A stretch of 6,639 nucleotides of DNA, taken from NCBI GenBank assembly GCA_019309815.1, contig JAFDFO010000194.1, positions 1 through 6,639 on the forward strand, read 5' to 3'. The notes beneath the pieces were generated by a model. The model searched no databases, was not told the origin of the DNA, and worked only from the letters and a program-made list of their open reading frames with translations. This DNA comes from Deltaproteobacteria bacterium (GTDB lineage Bacteria; Desulfobacterota; Desulfobacteria; Desulfobacterales; C00003060). The position numbers and the translations under genes were made by a program. Each line of letters opens with the position of its first letter. Position 1 is the stretch's first letter. Positions 1 to 5,884 of this stretch are shown piece after piece.

Positions 1-1
1 A

Positions 2-145
2 CTCATGTTAGGCATTCTGGAGTCACTGGGGGCAGGACTGGTCTCCTCCCAGTACAAAGACGCCACCGCCTTTCTTGTTTTGCTTCTGGTTCTCTTTTTC
101 AGGCCAACAGGGATTTTGGGTTATGGTGAATCAGAAAGAGTTTGA
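2..145 (+). CDS. livH: LivH-type ABC transporter permease, C-terminal end (partial)
   Basis: The open frame enters from the left edge and ends at TGA 143-145, giving about 47 residues. The segment reads LGILESLGAGLVSSQYKDA followed by a hydrophobic helix and FRPTGILG. This is the typical C-terminus of the LivH family: the last transmembrane helix of a branched-chain amino acid/HAAT-type ABC importer, with the conserved RPTG(I/L)xG ending. LivH pairs with LivM in the inner membrane to form the translocation pore, energised by the LivG and LivF ATPases and fed by a periplasmic binding protein. Its place directly before livM (39 nt gap) is the canonical order and supports one operon. The start and most of the protein lie outside the window, so substrate and integrity cannot be judged. 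Family assignment is firm even from this short tail. Confidence 0.85.
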   Translation, partial: LMLGILESLGAGLVSSQYKDATAFLVLLLVLFFRPTGILGYGESERV

Positions 146-172
146 CTCTAATTGATCGTAGACAAAGGTTTC

Positions 173-178
173 AAGGGA
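173..178 (+). promoter_or_regulatory. Ribosome binding site deciding the livM start
   Basis: AAGGGA at 173-178 sits 6 nt before ATG 185. It favours ATG 185 over the in-frame TTG 152 and over ATG 179, which directly abuts the motif and leaves no spacing. Confidence 0.5.
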
Positions 179-184
179 ATGAAG

Positions 185-1172
185 ATGACCGAAGGTAGGG
201 GTTACAAAGATTTGCTCCCTTTCGGGATACTGGCGGTGATAATTGTCCTCGTTCCCGTCTTCGTGGAGAGTAAGTACTACCTTATCGTCCTGAACATAAT
301 TGGGCTAAACACCATAGTGGTTGTAGGCTTGAACCTGCTCATTGGTTTTACCGGACAGATATCACTGGGGCACGCCGCCTTTTATGGCCTGGGCTCGTAT
401 TTCTCGGGCGTACTGACTGTGAAATACGGATTCCCTCTCTGGCCGGCTATGCTGGTGGGAATGCTTACCACAGGGGGGATTGCTTACCTAATTGGTTACC
501 CTTCTCTGAAGCTTCGGGGGCACTACCTGGTCATGGCTACCCTGGGGTTTGGTATCATCATCAATATTCTTATGGGAGAATTGGAGCAGTTCACTGGTGG
601 ACACTGGGCTGATGGGCATTCCGCCGCTCTCCGTAGGCGGGCTGGCCTTTGATACTGACCTGAAGAATTTCTACCTCATCTGGACCTTTGTCTTTTTCTG
701 TATGCTGGCGGCCAGGAATCTTCTGAATTCCAGAGTAGGAAGGGCGCTTCGGGCCATACACGGAAGTGAAGTGGCGGCTAACTCTCTCGGAGTCAACACA
801 GCTTCCTACAAGGTGAAGGTCTTTGTCTTGAGCGCCATGTTTGCATCCGTGTCCGGCAGCCTGTACGCTCATTACATTACTTTCATAAGCCCCAGCACAT
901 ACGATTTCTACTATTCTATCCAGGTTGTAACAATGGTCATCATAGGAGGAATGGGCAGCCTGTGGGGACCTCTCTTTGGTGCCGCAGTTCTGACCTTCAT
1001 ATCAGAGGCCTTGCATGTCGCCAAACAGTATCACATCATTGCCTATGGGGTTTTCTTGAGTCTCGCACTCATCTTTCTTCCAAAAGGGGTTTTGGTTAGT
1101 ATTCACCACTTCTATCAAAACAAGAAGCTGCAAAGACTCATAGCCGCTGAAGATAGCGGCATAGAACAGTGA
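185..1172 (+). pseudogene. livM: LivM-type ABC transporter permease, interrupted by a frameshift
   Basis: LivM is the second inner-membrane permease of a branched-chain amino acid/HAAT importer. The N-terminal part (from ATG 185; the frame closes at TGA 650-652) has hydrophobic helices and the hallmark GQISLGHAAFYGLGSY. The C-terminal part, in another frame down to TGA 1170-1172, has the ATPase-contacting EAA-like loop (GRALRAIHGSEVAANSLGV), the GGMGSLWGP motif and the terminal FLPKG. The homology runs out of one frame and into the other at about 604/605: reading TGGH in the first frame continues as GLMGIPPLS in the second. Two missing bases before T605, or one extra base, explain it; a restored GAT codon would give the common TGGHDGL motif and a protein of about 329 residues, normal for LivM. 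Everything else is well conserved, so this is a recent mutation or a sequencing/assembly error. If real, the importer loses a pore subunit. The downstream half has no ribosome site of its own that I can see. A paaK-like gene follows after 36 nt. Confidence 0.88.
596..614 (+). other. Frameshift site in livM
   Basis: Up to CAC 602-604 the LivM sequence is in the frame of codon 185; from GGG 606-608 onward it is in the next frame. The lone T605 is what remains if two bases of a GAT (Asp) codon were lost. A single extra base in the G606-G608 run would also fit, but would give the less typical GGHWLMG. There is no long homopolymer or obvious slippery heptamer here, so programmed frameshifting is not suggested by the sequence. 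Confidence 0.8.
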
Positions 1173-1208
1173 TCATCCATCTTTGATGAACCCCAACAAG
1201 GAGTCTTT

Positions 1209-2495
1209 ATGGGCAAACGTTTTATGCCGGCCGTGAAAACAGCCGAGGAACTGAGGGATCTCCAGCTTGAGGGTCTGAAATGGACTGTAGACCACGCCTA
1301 CCAGGGTTCTTCTTTTTACAGGAACAGACTGGATGAGGCAGGTGTACGACCGGAAGACATCAAATCTCATGATGATCTGGAAAGGCTTCCTTTTACTACA
1401 GCCCAGGATCTTCAAGAAGGTTACCCGATGCCCCTCCTCTCTGTCCCGCCTGAGAACGTGGTGCGTGTTCACGCTTCATCAGGCACAACCGGGAAGAGAA
1501 AAGTGCTCTGTTACACTCAGAAAGACATCGATGACTGGGCGAACATGTTTGCACGATGTTACGAGATGGCAGGTCTGACTCGAGATGACCGGGTGCAGAT
1601 TGCCGTGGGCTACGGGCTTTGGACAGCCGGAGCGGGATTTCAGTTGGGTTGTGAGCGCTTCGGTGCCTTGACTATTCCCGTGGGACCGGGAAATCGAGAC
1701 ATGCATTGCGAACTCATGGTCGATCTACAGAGTACTGTGTTCTGCTGTACCGCCTCGATGGGCCTCTTGATGGCAGAGGAAATTCACAGGCGCAACCTCA
1801 AAGATAAAATTGCCCTCAGGAAGGTAATATTTGGCGCAGAACGTCACAGCGATGCCATGCGCAAAGGAATCGAGGAGTATTTTGGAATTGAAGAAAGCTT
1901 CGACATCCCGGGTCTCACAGAACTCTACGGACCGGGTACCGGTCTCGAGTGTGAAAAGCATGAAGGAATCCACTACTGGGCCGATTACTACATCCTGGAA
2001 ATAATTGACCCGGAGACTTTGGAGCCGCTGCCGCCGGGCGAAACAGGTGAAATGGTGGTAACGACTCTACGTAAGGAAGCCGTGCCCCTCATACGTTATC
2101 GGACCCGCGATTTGACACATCTCAAACCGGAACCCTGCTCGTGTGGAAGCGTGCTCCCCCAGCACGGCCCTCTACTCGGTCGCACAGATGACATGTTCAT
2201 CATTCGGGGAGTCAACATCTATCCCGGCCAGATCGACCATCTCCTTTCCCAGGATGACAAAATCGGAAGTGAGTATCAGGTTTTCCTGACCCGCGGGGAC
2301 GGACAGGATCACATGACGATACACGTTGAGCGCGGAGAATCAGCTGATCCCGATGAGGATTCAGCAGTCACGGCCAGGCTGGGAGATGCTATGCAGCTAC
2401 ACTTGCTGGTCCGAGCACAGGTGAAGGTAGTCGATCACGGAAACCTGCCTCGCACTGAACGGAAGAGCAAACGTGTTTTCGATGAGAGGGGTTGA
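1209..2495 (+). CDS. paaK: Phenylacetate-CoA ligase-like adenylate-forming enzyme (PaaK family)
   Basis: This 428-residue cytoplasmic protein is full length for the PaaK family, which converts an aryl-acetic acid, ATP and CoA to the acyl-CoA, AMP and PPi. In order: P-loop SSGTTGK at about 90-96; a substrate-pocket region with VGYGLWTAGAGFQLG (133-147); the adenylate motif LTELYGPG (236-243) in its PaaK form; ribose-binding YRTRDL (297-302); a CSCG pair (310-313); the hinge GRTDDMFIIRGVNIYP (324-339); and the C-terminal LPRTERKSKRV, carrying the lysine expected for the adenylation step (about K419). The start ATG 1209 has AAGGAG at 1198-1203, 5 nt upstream. It lies 36 nt after livM and is probably co-transcribed. 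In anaerobes such ligases often accompany HAAT importers, and sometimes indolepyruvate oxidoreductases, in aromatic amino acid catabolism. The true substrate here (phenylacetate, indoleacetate or another acid) is inference. Confidence 0.9.
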   Translation: MGKRFMPAVKTAEELRDLQLEGLKWTVDHAYQGSSFYRNRLDEAGVRPEDIKSHDDLERLPFTTAQDLQEGYPMPLLSVPPENVVRVHASSGTTGKRKVLCYTQKDIDDWANMFARCYEMAGLTRDDRVQIAVGYGLWTAGAGFQLGCERFGALTIPVGPGNRDMHCELMVDLQSTVFCCTASMGLLMAEEIHRRNLKDKIALRKVIFGAERHSDAMRKGIEEYFGIEESFDIPGLTELYGPGTGLECEKHEGIHYWADYYILEIIDPETLEPLPPGETGEMVVTTLRKEAVPLIRYRTRDLTHLKPEPCSCGSVLPQHGPLLGRTDDMFIIRGVNIYPGQIDHLLSQDDKIGSEYQVFLTRGDGQDHMTIHVERGESADPDEDSAVTARLGDAMQLHLLVRAQVKVVDHGNLPRTERKSKRVFDERG

Positions 2496-2522
2496 CAAAG
2501 TGGAAAAACCGGGGCGGGATTT

Positions 2523-2816
2523 CTATCTTGAACGTGCGACCTTCTTGCCTACTTTCTCTGCCTGCCCCCAACGGAGGCACCATTCCCTGTACTTGCACTC
2601 AAGTTGATCGCAATATTCCACTGGTTTGCCAAAGCAGTCAAAATTGCCTTCCCTGAGTTGTTTCTTGTGAATGACCGGAGAGATGACTTCTCTGAAGCAG
2701 ATGTCGCACAAGGATGATGTGAAATCCTCAGGCCCCCAGGAGACAGAAGACTCTTTGTGCCACTCCTTGTCGCACTTCATGCACTTTACACGTAACTTAT
2801 GCACACGCTGCACCAT
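2523..2816 (-). CDS. Small eight-cysteine (zinc-ribbon-like) protein of unknown function
   Basis: This 97-residue soluble protein begins at ATG 2816-2814, preceded by a near-perfect AGGAGG (2830-2825) with 8 nt spacing, which makes translation convincing. It carries eight cysteines in two groups: C12-x2-C15 and C37-x2-C40, a zinc-ribbon-like four-cysteine set, then C61, C69, C74 and C80 in FDCFGKPVEYCDQLECKYREWC, which could bind a second metal or an iron-sulfur cluster. The tail after residue 80 is basic. There is no signal peptide or membrane segment. It may resemble uncharacterised proteins of sulfate reducers, but I cannot name a family. It converges on paaK with a 27-nt gap and diverges from the LysE-family gene. 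A weak promoter-like pair lies upstream. The metal-binding role is inferred from cysteine spacing only. Confidence 0.75.
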   Translation of the reverse strand: MVQRVHKLRVKCMKCDKEWHKESSVSWGPEDFTSSLCDICFREVISPVIHKKQLREGNFDCFGKPVEYCDQLECKYREWCLRWGQAEKVGKKVARSR

Positions 2817-2824
2817 GCTTCACG

Positions 2825-2830
2825 CCTCCT
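2825..2830 (-). promoter_or_regulatory. Strong Shine-Dalgarno for the eight-cysteine protein
   Basis: On the - strand this reads AGGAGG, 8 nt before ATG 2816-2814. It is the best evidence that the small, unrecognised gene is really translated. Confidence 0.7.
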
Positions 2831-2881
2831 CATTCTCCCAAGTAGGACATTTTTTCGGCTTCTTTGGGCGACAAGCGGGAA

Positions 2882-2910
2882 TTTTTAAATGACCTTTCAA
2901 AGAAAATCAA
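2882..2910 (-). promoter_or_regulatory. Possible sigma-70-like promoter of the eight-cysteine gene
   Basis: On the - strand TTGATT (2910-2905) and TAAAAA (2887-2882) are separated by 17 nt. The -35-like box is moderate and the -10-like box matches only 4 of 6 consensus bases. Orientation and distance to the gene (about 65 nt to the start codon) are suitable, but in AT-rich DNA such pairs arise by chance. Confidence 0.22.
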
Positions 2911-2959
2911 GCATTTTTTGGTTATGCACGAAATGCGCCATCTTGTGTGGGATGTTGTT

Positions 2960-2976
2960 GCAAGAAAGTTTCTTGC
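2960..2976. repeat. Perfect 17-bp palindrome in the divergent spacer
   Basis: GCAAGAAA-G-TTTCTTGC: two 8-bp arms match perfectly around a single central base. The one-base centre makes a full hairpin impossible as RNA, so a dimeric-protein operator is the likelier reading. It lies between two divergent genes, about 144 nt from the start of the eight-cysteine gene and 134 nt from the LysE-family start, so it could serve either. No regulator gene is in the window. Binding is inferred, not shown. Confidence 0.5.
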
Positions 2977-3030
2977 CTTTCTGAATAATATGTAGGACTT
3001 ATTACCACACTGGAACAGGGGCTGTCAAGC

Positions 3031-3067
3031 ATATATTGTGTTCTTCTATCAAGAAGACGCAATATAT
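3031..3067. repeat. 37-bp imperfect inverted repeat upstream of the LysE-family gene
   Basis: The arms begin with a perfect 8-bp match (ATATATTG / CAATATAT) and continue inward through a T-G wobble, two more pairs, a bulged T and four further pairs, leaving a loop of about six bases. As RNA this is a stem of about 15 pairs. No T-run follows, so it is not a standard terminator. It ends 43 nt before the LysE-family start and overlaps a TATAGT (3065-3070) that resembles a -10 box, though no good -35 box is present. It could be an operator or a leader hairpin of the exporter gene. Confidence 0.45.
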
Positions 3068-3110
3068 AGTATCCTGAATCCCAAATAGACCTCGTGCAAG
3101 AGATGGGAAA

Positions 3111-3776
3111 TTGTCACTACCTCACTCCATTGCTGTGCTGTCGGGTATTTTTGCAACGTCGTTTGTGATTGCGCTTTCCGGTGCCTTGATGCCCGGCCCG
3201 GTGTTGACGGTCACCATCAGTGAGAGTACCAAACGCGGGTTCTGGGCCGGGCCGTTGATCATCGTGGGACACGGCATGCTCGAGTTGGGCTTGGTCGTTC
3301 TTCTGCTCCTCGGACTCGGACCTTACCTGAGTAAAGACATTGTCTTCGGTGTCGTGGGCGTCTGCGGTGCCCTGATCCTGATGTGGATGGCTTTGGGGAT
3401 GTTTCGCTCTATTCCTCAACTGAAGCTGAATCTTGAACCTGGCGAAGAGGCTAGTGGAAATCCGATCCGTGCCGGCGTCCTCATGAGCCTCGCAAATCCG
3501 TACTTCACCATCTGGTGGGCCACCATCGGCGTGGGCTACATCGTCTATGCCATGAAATTTGGTGCGGCGGGCGTGATCGCTTTCTTTGCAGGACATATAT
3601 TAGCTGATTTTGCGTGGTACTCCATGGTATCCTTGACCATTTCAAAAGGCAAAACTTTCATAAGCGACAGGCTGTACAAGAGAATCATCGGCGTGTGCGC
3701 GGCAGCGCTAGTCGTCTTTAGCGGTTGGTTTGGAATCATGGGTATTCAGAAATTTGTTTCAGCGGTGGGATTCTAG
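3111..3776 (+). CDS. LysE-family transporter (amino acid/small-molecule exporter)
   Basis: This 221-residue membrane protein has the LysE/RhtB layout: six hydrophobic stretches at about 12-31, 47-68, 78-98, 128-147, 150-175 and 191-213. Motifs are SGALMPGP (23-30) with the family's PGP, a GFWAGPLIIVGHGMLELG block (43-60) with the conserved GH, and SLANPYFTIWW (126-136). Members export amino acids such as lysine, arginine, homoserine or threonine by proton exchange; the substrate here is unknown. The frame has no ATG upstream: TGA lies at 3075-3077, and the first possible start is TTG 3111 with a weak AAGAGA 7 nt upstream; GTG 3135 is the alternative. TTG gives the N-terminal length usual for the family. 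It is divergent from the eight-cysteine gene and its stop TAG 3774-3776 overlaps the stop of the convergent exonuclease gene. Two inverted repeats lie upstream. Confidence 0.88.
   Translation: MSLPHSIAVLSGIFATSFVIALSGALMPGPVLTVTISESTKRGFWAGPLIIVGHGMLELGLVVLLLLGLGPYLSKDIVFGVVGVCGALILMWMALGMFRSIPQLKLNLEPGEEASGNPIRAGVLMSLANPYFTIWWATIGVGYIVYAMKFGAAGVIAFFAGHILADFAWYSMVSLTISKGKTFISDRLYKRIIGVCAAALVVFSGWFGIMGIQKFVSAVGF
3773..3776. other. Shared CTAG: overlapping stop codons of convergent genes
   Basis: CTAG at 3773-3776 contains TAG on the + strand (3774-3776, LysE-family gene) and TAG on the - strand (3775-3773, exonuclease). The genes therefore overlap by 4 bp, leaving no room for a terminator between them. 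Confidence 0.9.
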
Positions 3777-4519
3777 ACTGCCGGCCCTAAAAGCCGTCCC
3801 CTCATCTCGCGATAGCCTCTTTCCATCAGCGGCTTGAGGTTCACGATGTCTGCCGTGTTATACTCGATCAAGCTTTCCAAAGAGCCCTCGTCTCCCGACT
3901 GGTATGCCTCCCAGAGATGGACTGCATCGTATCCGCTCATCCCCTCAATTTGAGTCGACCGCGAAATGGAAAACGTTTTCTCAATCGCCTTTAGACCGCC
4001 TCGATAACCAAGTCTTTTAAGGAAAAACCGCAGATCGATATGGACCGGCGGGAGCTCGACGTGTTGAAACTGGCGTCTAATCACCGGCAAGTCAAAAAGA
4101 GCTCCGTTGAAGGTAATGACTACTTCGTAGGATGATATTGCCAATTCAAACTCGTTCAGGTTCACACCATTTACGAAGGTCTGAACGCTGTGTCCGTCGT
4201 AAAGGCCAATAACGGTGATGTCATCCACGTCCTCATATCCGCCGCTCGTCTCAATATCCAGATACACGGCCCGATCCTTGAATGCATCGTAGAGCCGCCA
4301 TTGGTCAGCTGAAAAGAGTCTTTCACGGAAGAAAAGGATGTCGTCTCGGTTCGCGAGTGAGTCCGTCAGGTTCTTCCGAACAAACGCATCGCGTGTTGGA
4401 GAAAAGAGGGGCCGCTTGGAATGGAGGTACTGTTCCCAGGTAAGAATACCTAATTGCCACAGACGCCGTTCGGTCTCCGGCCCGATTCCAGGGACATGGA
4501 TGAAAGTATTTTCGAGCAA
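3773..4519 (-). CDS. YprB-type ribonuclease H-like exonuclease with N-terminal helix-hairpin-helix
   Basis: This 248-residue protein is a predicted 3'-5' exonuclease of the DEDDy superfamily (YprB/RNase_H_2 type). The catalytic residues are visible: LDIET gives D88 and E90, FNGALFD gives D143, and YNTADI gives Y220 and D224, the tyrosine four residues before the last aspartate defining the DEDDy subclass. These would bind two metal ions. Residues 8-32 (HVPGIGPETERRLWQLGI...) form a helix-hairpin-helix with the PGIGP turn, likely binding nucleic acid without sequence preference. The start is TTG 4519-4517, supported by AGAGGA 6 nt upstream; no in-frame ATG fits the conserved N-terminus. Length is usual for stand-alone deltaproteobacterial homologues. 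The target (RNA or DNA) is not known. It stands alone, 375 bp after the aldolase gene and convergent with the LysE-family gene. Confidence 0.85.
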   Translation of the reverse strand: MLENTFIHVPGIGPETERRLWQLGILTWEQYLHSKRPLFSPTRDAFVRKNLTDSLANRDDILFFRERLFSADQWRLYDAFKDRAVYLDIETSGGYEDVDDITVIGLYDGHSVQTFVNGVNLNEFELAISSYEVVITFNGALFDLPVIRRQFQHVELPPVHIDLRFFLKRLGYRGGLKAIEKTFSISRSTQIEGMSGYDAVHLWEAYQSGDEGSLESLIEYNTADIVNLKPLMERGYREMRGRLLGPAV

Positions 4520-4525
4520 AGGAGA

Positions 4526-4531
4526 TCCTCT
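4526..4531 (-). promoter_or_regulatory. Ribosome binding site supporting the TTG start of the exonuclease
   Basis: On the - strand AGAGGA (4531-4526) stands 6 nt before TTG 4519-4517. It is the main reason to accept the TTG start, together with the conserved helix-hairpin-helix beginning seven residues in. Confidence 0.5.
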
Positions 4532-4600
4532 CTAGTGTTATCTCCCAGAAGTTCTTTACAAAAGTCAAAGCATCGATGATATCCGCGTTGATTCGTTAAA

Positions 4601-4628
4601 GTGCAAAATTCGAAGCACGAAATGCGGG
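4601..4628. repeat. Degenerate heptamer stretch
   Basis: Successive 7-mers GTGCAAA, ATTCGAA, GCACGAA, ATGCGGG share a loose NNNCGAA pattern. It resembles, less clearly, the heptamer arrays at 5812-5839 and 5885-5919. It could be a decayed array or chance. Confidence 0.25.
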
Positions 4629-4689
4629 AAGAGACTATCATGGAATTATGTAGGTTATTCCCGGGACACAACACCAGAAGCTATTTCAA

Positions 4690-4714
4690 AACCCCATCTC
4701 CTATCCGAGGGGTT
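4690..4714 (-). terminator. Weak candidate terminator after the aldolase gene
   Basis: On the - strand AACCCC (4714-4709) pairs with GGGGTT (4695-4690) across a 13-nt loop, and the stem runs into TTTTGAAA. The 6-bp stem is GC-rich but the T-run is short and the loop long, so termination would be weak. It lies about 180 nt past the aldolase stop, beyond the MITE-like element. Confidence 0.28.
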
Positions 4715-4733
4715 CAGGGACGTGTCTCGATAG

Positions 4734-4899
4734 CCTTAGGGCTCGCTCAAAAATAACTTAACATTTTGGCATCCCAGCTTCAGGCCATCTTTGACCGATA
4801 CCTCATTCGCAAAATCCGCGAAATAGCCAGCTATAGCGCTGCAGCTTCACCAAATCTGAGCGCCAATTTTGCGAAGTTATTCTTGCGCAAGCCCTTAGG
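4734..4899. mobile_element. MITE-like element with 26-bp terminal inverted repeats
   Basis: The left end (4734-4759, starting CCTTAGGGCTCGCTC) and the reverse complement of the right end (4874-4899, starting CCTAAGGGCTTGCGC) match at 22 of 26 positions, both finishing in AATAACTT. The outermost CCTTAGG also occurs in the same direction at both ends (4734-4740 and 4893-4899). It may therefore be a 7-bp target duplication (core 152 bp), or the duplication may be only TTA (core 156 bp). Inside are a perfect 10-bp inverted pair (TTCGCAAAAT 4806-4815 with 4866-4875), a central GCTATAGC palindrome (4830-4837) and a repeated CAGCTTCA. There is no transposase and no credible gene, so it would be non-autonomous. 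In a - strand transcript two of the four end mismatches become G-U pairs, so the ends could fold as a long stem. The aldolase stop codon (4897-4895) lies inside the right end. A structured regulatory repeat unrelated to transposition is the alternative. Confidence 0.6.
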
Positions 4900-5785
4900 T
4901 GTTCTGAAGGCTTTTGAACAGATCGAACGCCTGCTTCGGGGTAGCCTCATCGTGAACGACAGCATTTAGCGCTCTCATCAAGGCCGCCGGATGGGGATTC
5001 TGCCATACGTTCCTCCCAAGGTTGACCCCGATGGCCCCTTTCTGCATACCATCGTAAACGAACTCAAAAACTTCCAGCTCTGTCTCGCACTTCGGCCCGC
5101 CGGCCATCACGACCGGGACCGGGCACCCGTTGGTCACCTTTTCAAAATCTTCTTCGCAGTAGTAGGTCTTCACAATTTTCGCACCTAACTCTGCAGCGAT
5201 TCGGCAAGATAGACCGAGGTACCGCGCAGTTCTTTTCTCAAGCTCCTTGCCAACGGCGGTCACCGCCATGACAGGAATACCGTAGTCCTCGCACTCATTG
5301 ACAAGGATAGCCAGGCTCTCCAGGGTTTGCTTTTCATAATCGCTTCCCACGAAAACGGAAAGTCCCACGGCAGCCACGTTCAGCCGGATCATTTCTTCTA
5401 CTGACGTGGTAATAATCTCATCGGAGAGATCTTCTGCGATAACACTGGTTCCCCCTGAAACCCTCAAAATGATCGGTGTGTCATCGTCGGGATCCACACA
5501 GGCGCGCAGAACACCTCTTGTTACAAAGAGCCCGTCAGCATACGGGAGGATTTCTTTAATCGTCTCACCGGGCCTTTCAAGGCACCGTGTCGGGCCCTGG
5601 AAATAGCCGTGATCGATCGGAAGGAACTGGCAGTGCCCGTCGGGTTTGATCAGCCGGGACAGGCGATTTCTCATCCCCCACCCAAGGTTGTCAGCCCCTT
5701 TGATCGACTTGGTCTTCAGGCCTGCCTGTTCGGCTGGCATCTCCGAAACATCCCTTCCCTCCAAAACTCCTTCTGCATCTGGCAT
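4895..5785 (-). CDS. lsrF: LsrF-like class I aldolase/thiolase
   Basis: This 296-residue cytoplasmic TIM-barrel enzyme resembles E. coli LsrF (3-hydroxy-5-phosphonooxypentane-2,4-dione thiolase) along its whole length, by recall of that sequence. Shared blocks are LGWGMRNRLSRL (34-45), DHGYFQGP (58-65), TRGVLRA (89-95), VGSDYE (146-151), MAVTAVGKE (173-181), AAELGAKIVKTYY (197-209), CPVPVVMAGG (221-230) and the phosphate-binding GVNLGRN (253-259). K206 matches the Schiff-base lysine (K203 in E. coli) and the histidine of DHGYF is also kept. LsrF cleaves the phosphorylated AI-2 product with CoA; homologues act in sugar-phosphate catabolism or as archaeal ADH-synthase-type aldolases. No other lsr gene is visible, so an AI-2 role is unproven. 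ATG 5785-5783 has GAGGAG 8 nt upstream. An alcohol dehydrogenase lies 141 nt upstream, and the stop codon lies in a MITE-like end. Confidence 0.85.
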   Translation of the reverse strand: MPDAEGVLEGRDVSEMPAEQAGLKTKSIKGADNLGWGMRNRLSRLIKPDGHCQFLPIDHGYFQGPTRCLERPGETIKEILPYADGLFVTRGVLRACVDPDDDTPIILRVSGGTSVIAEDLSDEIITTSVEEMIRLNVAAVGLSVFVGSDYEKQTLESLAILVNECEDYGIPVMAVTAVGKELEKRTARYLGLSCRIAAELGAKIVKTYYCEEDFEKVTNGCPVPVVMAGGPKCETELEVFEFVYDGMQKGAIGVNLGRNVWQNPHPAALMRALNAVVHDEATPKQAFDLFKSLQNT

Positions 5786-5811
5786 ATTTATCTCTCCTCC
5801 CTGTCTTCATT

Positions 5812-5839
5812 GCGGAATTCGGAATGCGGAATGCGGAGT
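5812..5839. repeat. Heptamer tandem array 1 (GCGGAAT type)
   Basis: Four consecutive 7-bp units: GCGGAAT, TCGGAAT, GCGGAAT, GCGGAGT. The following bases decay out of phase. The array sits just upstream of the aldolase ribosome site (5799-5794), in its presumed leader. Confidence 0.8.
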
Positions 5840-5884
5840 TCAGAACCGCAATCGCGTAACCGTAAAAAATGATTGGTTAAACTA

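Larger units (their letters stand above)
4520..4733. other. Gene-free spacer upstream of the exonuclease
   Basis: This stretch holds no convincing gene on either strand; the open frames lack ribosome sites and recognisable sequence. It contains the exonuclease leader, a degenerate 7-bp periodic stretch (4601-4628) and a weak hairpin (4690-4714). The MITE-like element follows directly at 4734, so the gene-free interval extends to 4894. Confidence 0.6.

Noticed and set aside
152..184. TTG 152 as the start of livM
   Set aside because: It adds an unconserved leader and has poorer ribosome-site spacing than ATG 185 with AAGGGA at 173-178.
1143..1160. GCCGCT/AGCGGC hairpin at the end of livM
   Set aside because: The 6-bp stem lies within the coding sequence and no T-run follows; it is unlikely to be a terminator or a true attenuator.
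2496..2522. Possible terminator between paaK and the eight-cysteine gene
   Set aside because: Only a 3-bp core (CCG/CGG) can pair in the 27-nt gap; too weak to call.
2926..2937. GCACGAAATGCG, repeated exactly at 4615-4626
   Set aside because: About one exact 12-mer repeat is expected by chance in a window of this length, and the surroundings do not match.
2955..2991. Promoter formed by TTGTTG/TTGCAA and TAATAT upstream of the LysE-family gene
   Set aside because: Spacing is over 20 nt and the -10-like box matches only 4 of 6 bases.
3117..3596. 159-codon - strand open frame opposite the LysE-family gene
   Set aside because: It is very rich in His, Asp, Gln and Arg with no recognisable domain, and the + strand frame encodes a clear membrane protein family.
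4766..4969. 67-codon + strand open frame starting in the MITE-like element
   Set aside because: It runs antisense through the aldolase 3' end, has no ribosome site and covers the inverted repeat end; it is a by-product of the repeat and the gene beneath.
5857..5879. TAACC/GGTTA inverted pair in the dehydrogenase-aldolase spacer
   Set aside because: Only 5 bp with a 13-nt loop and no T-run after it on the - strand; likely chance.
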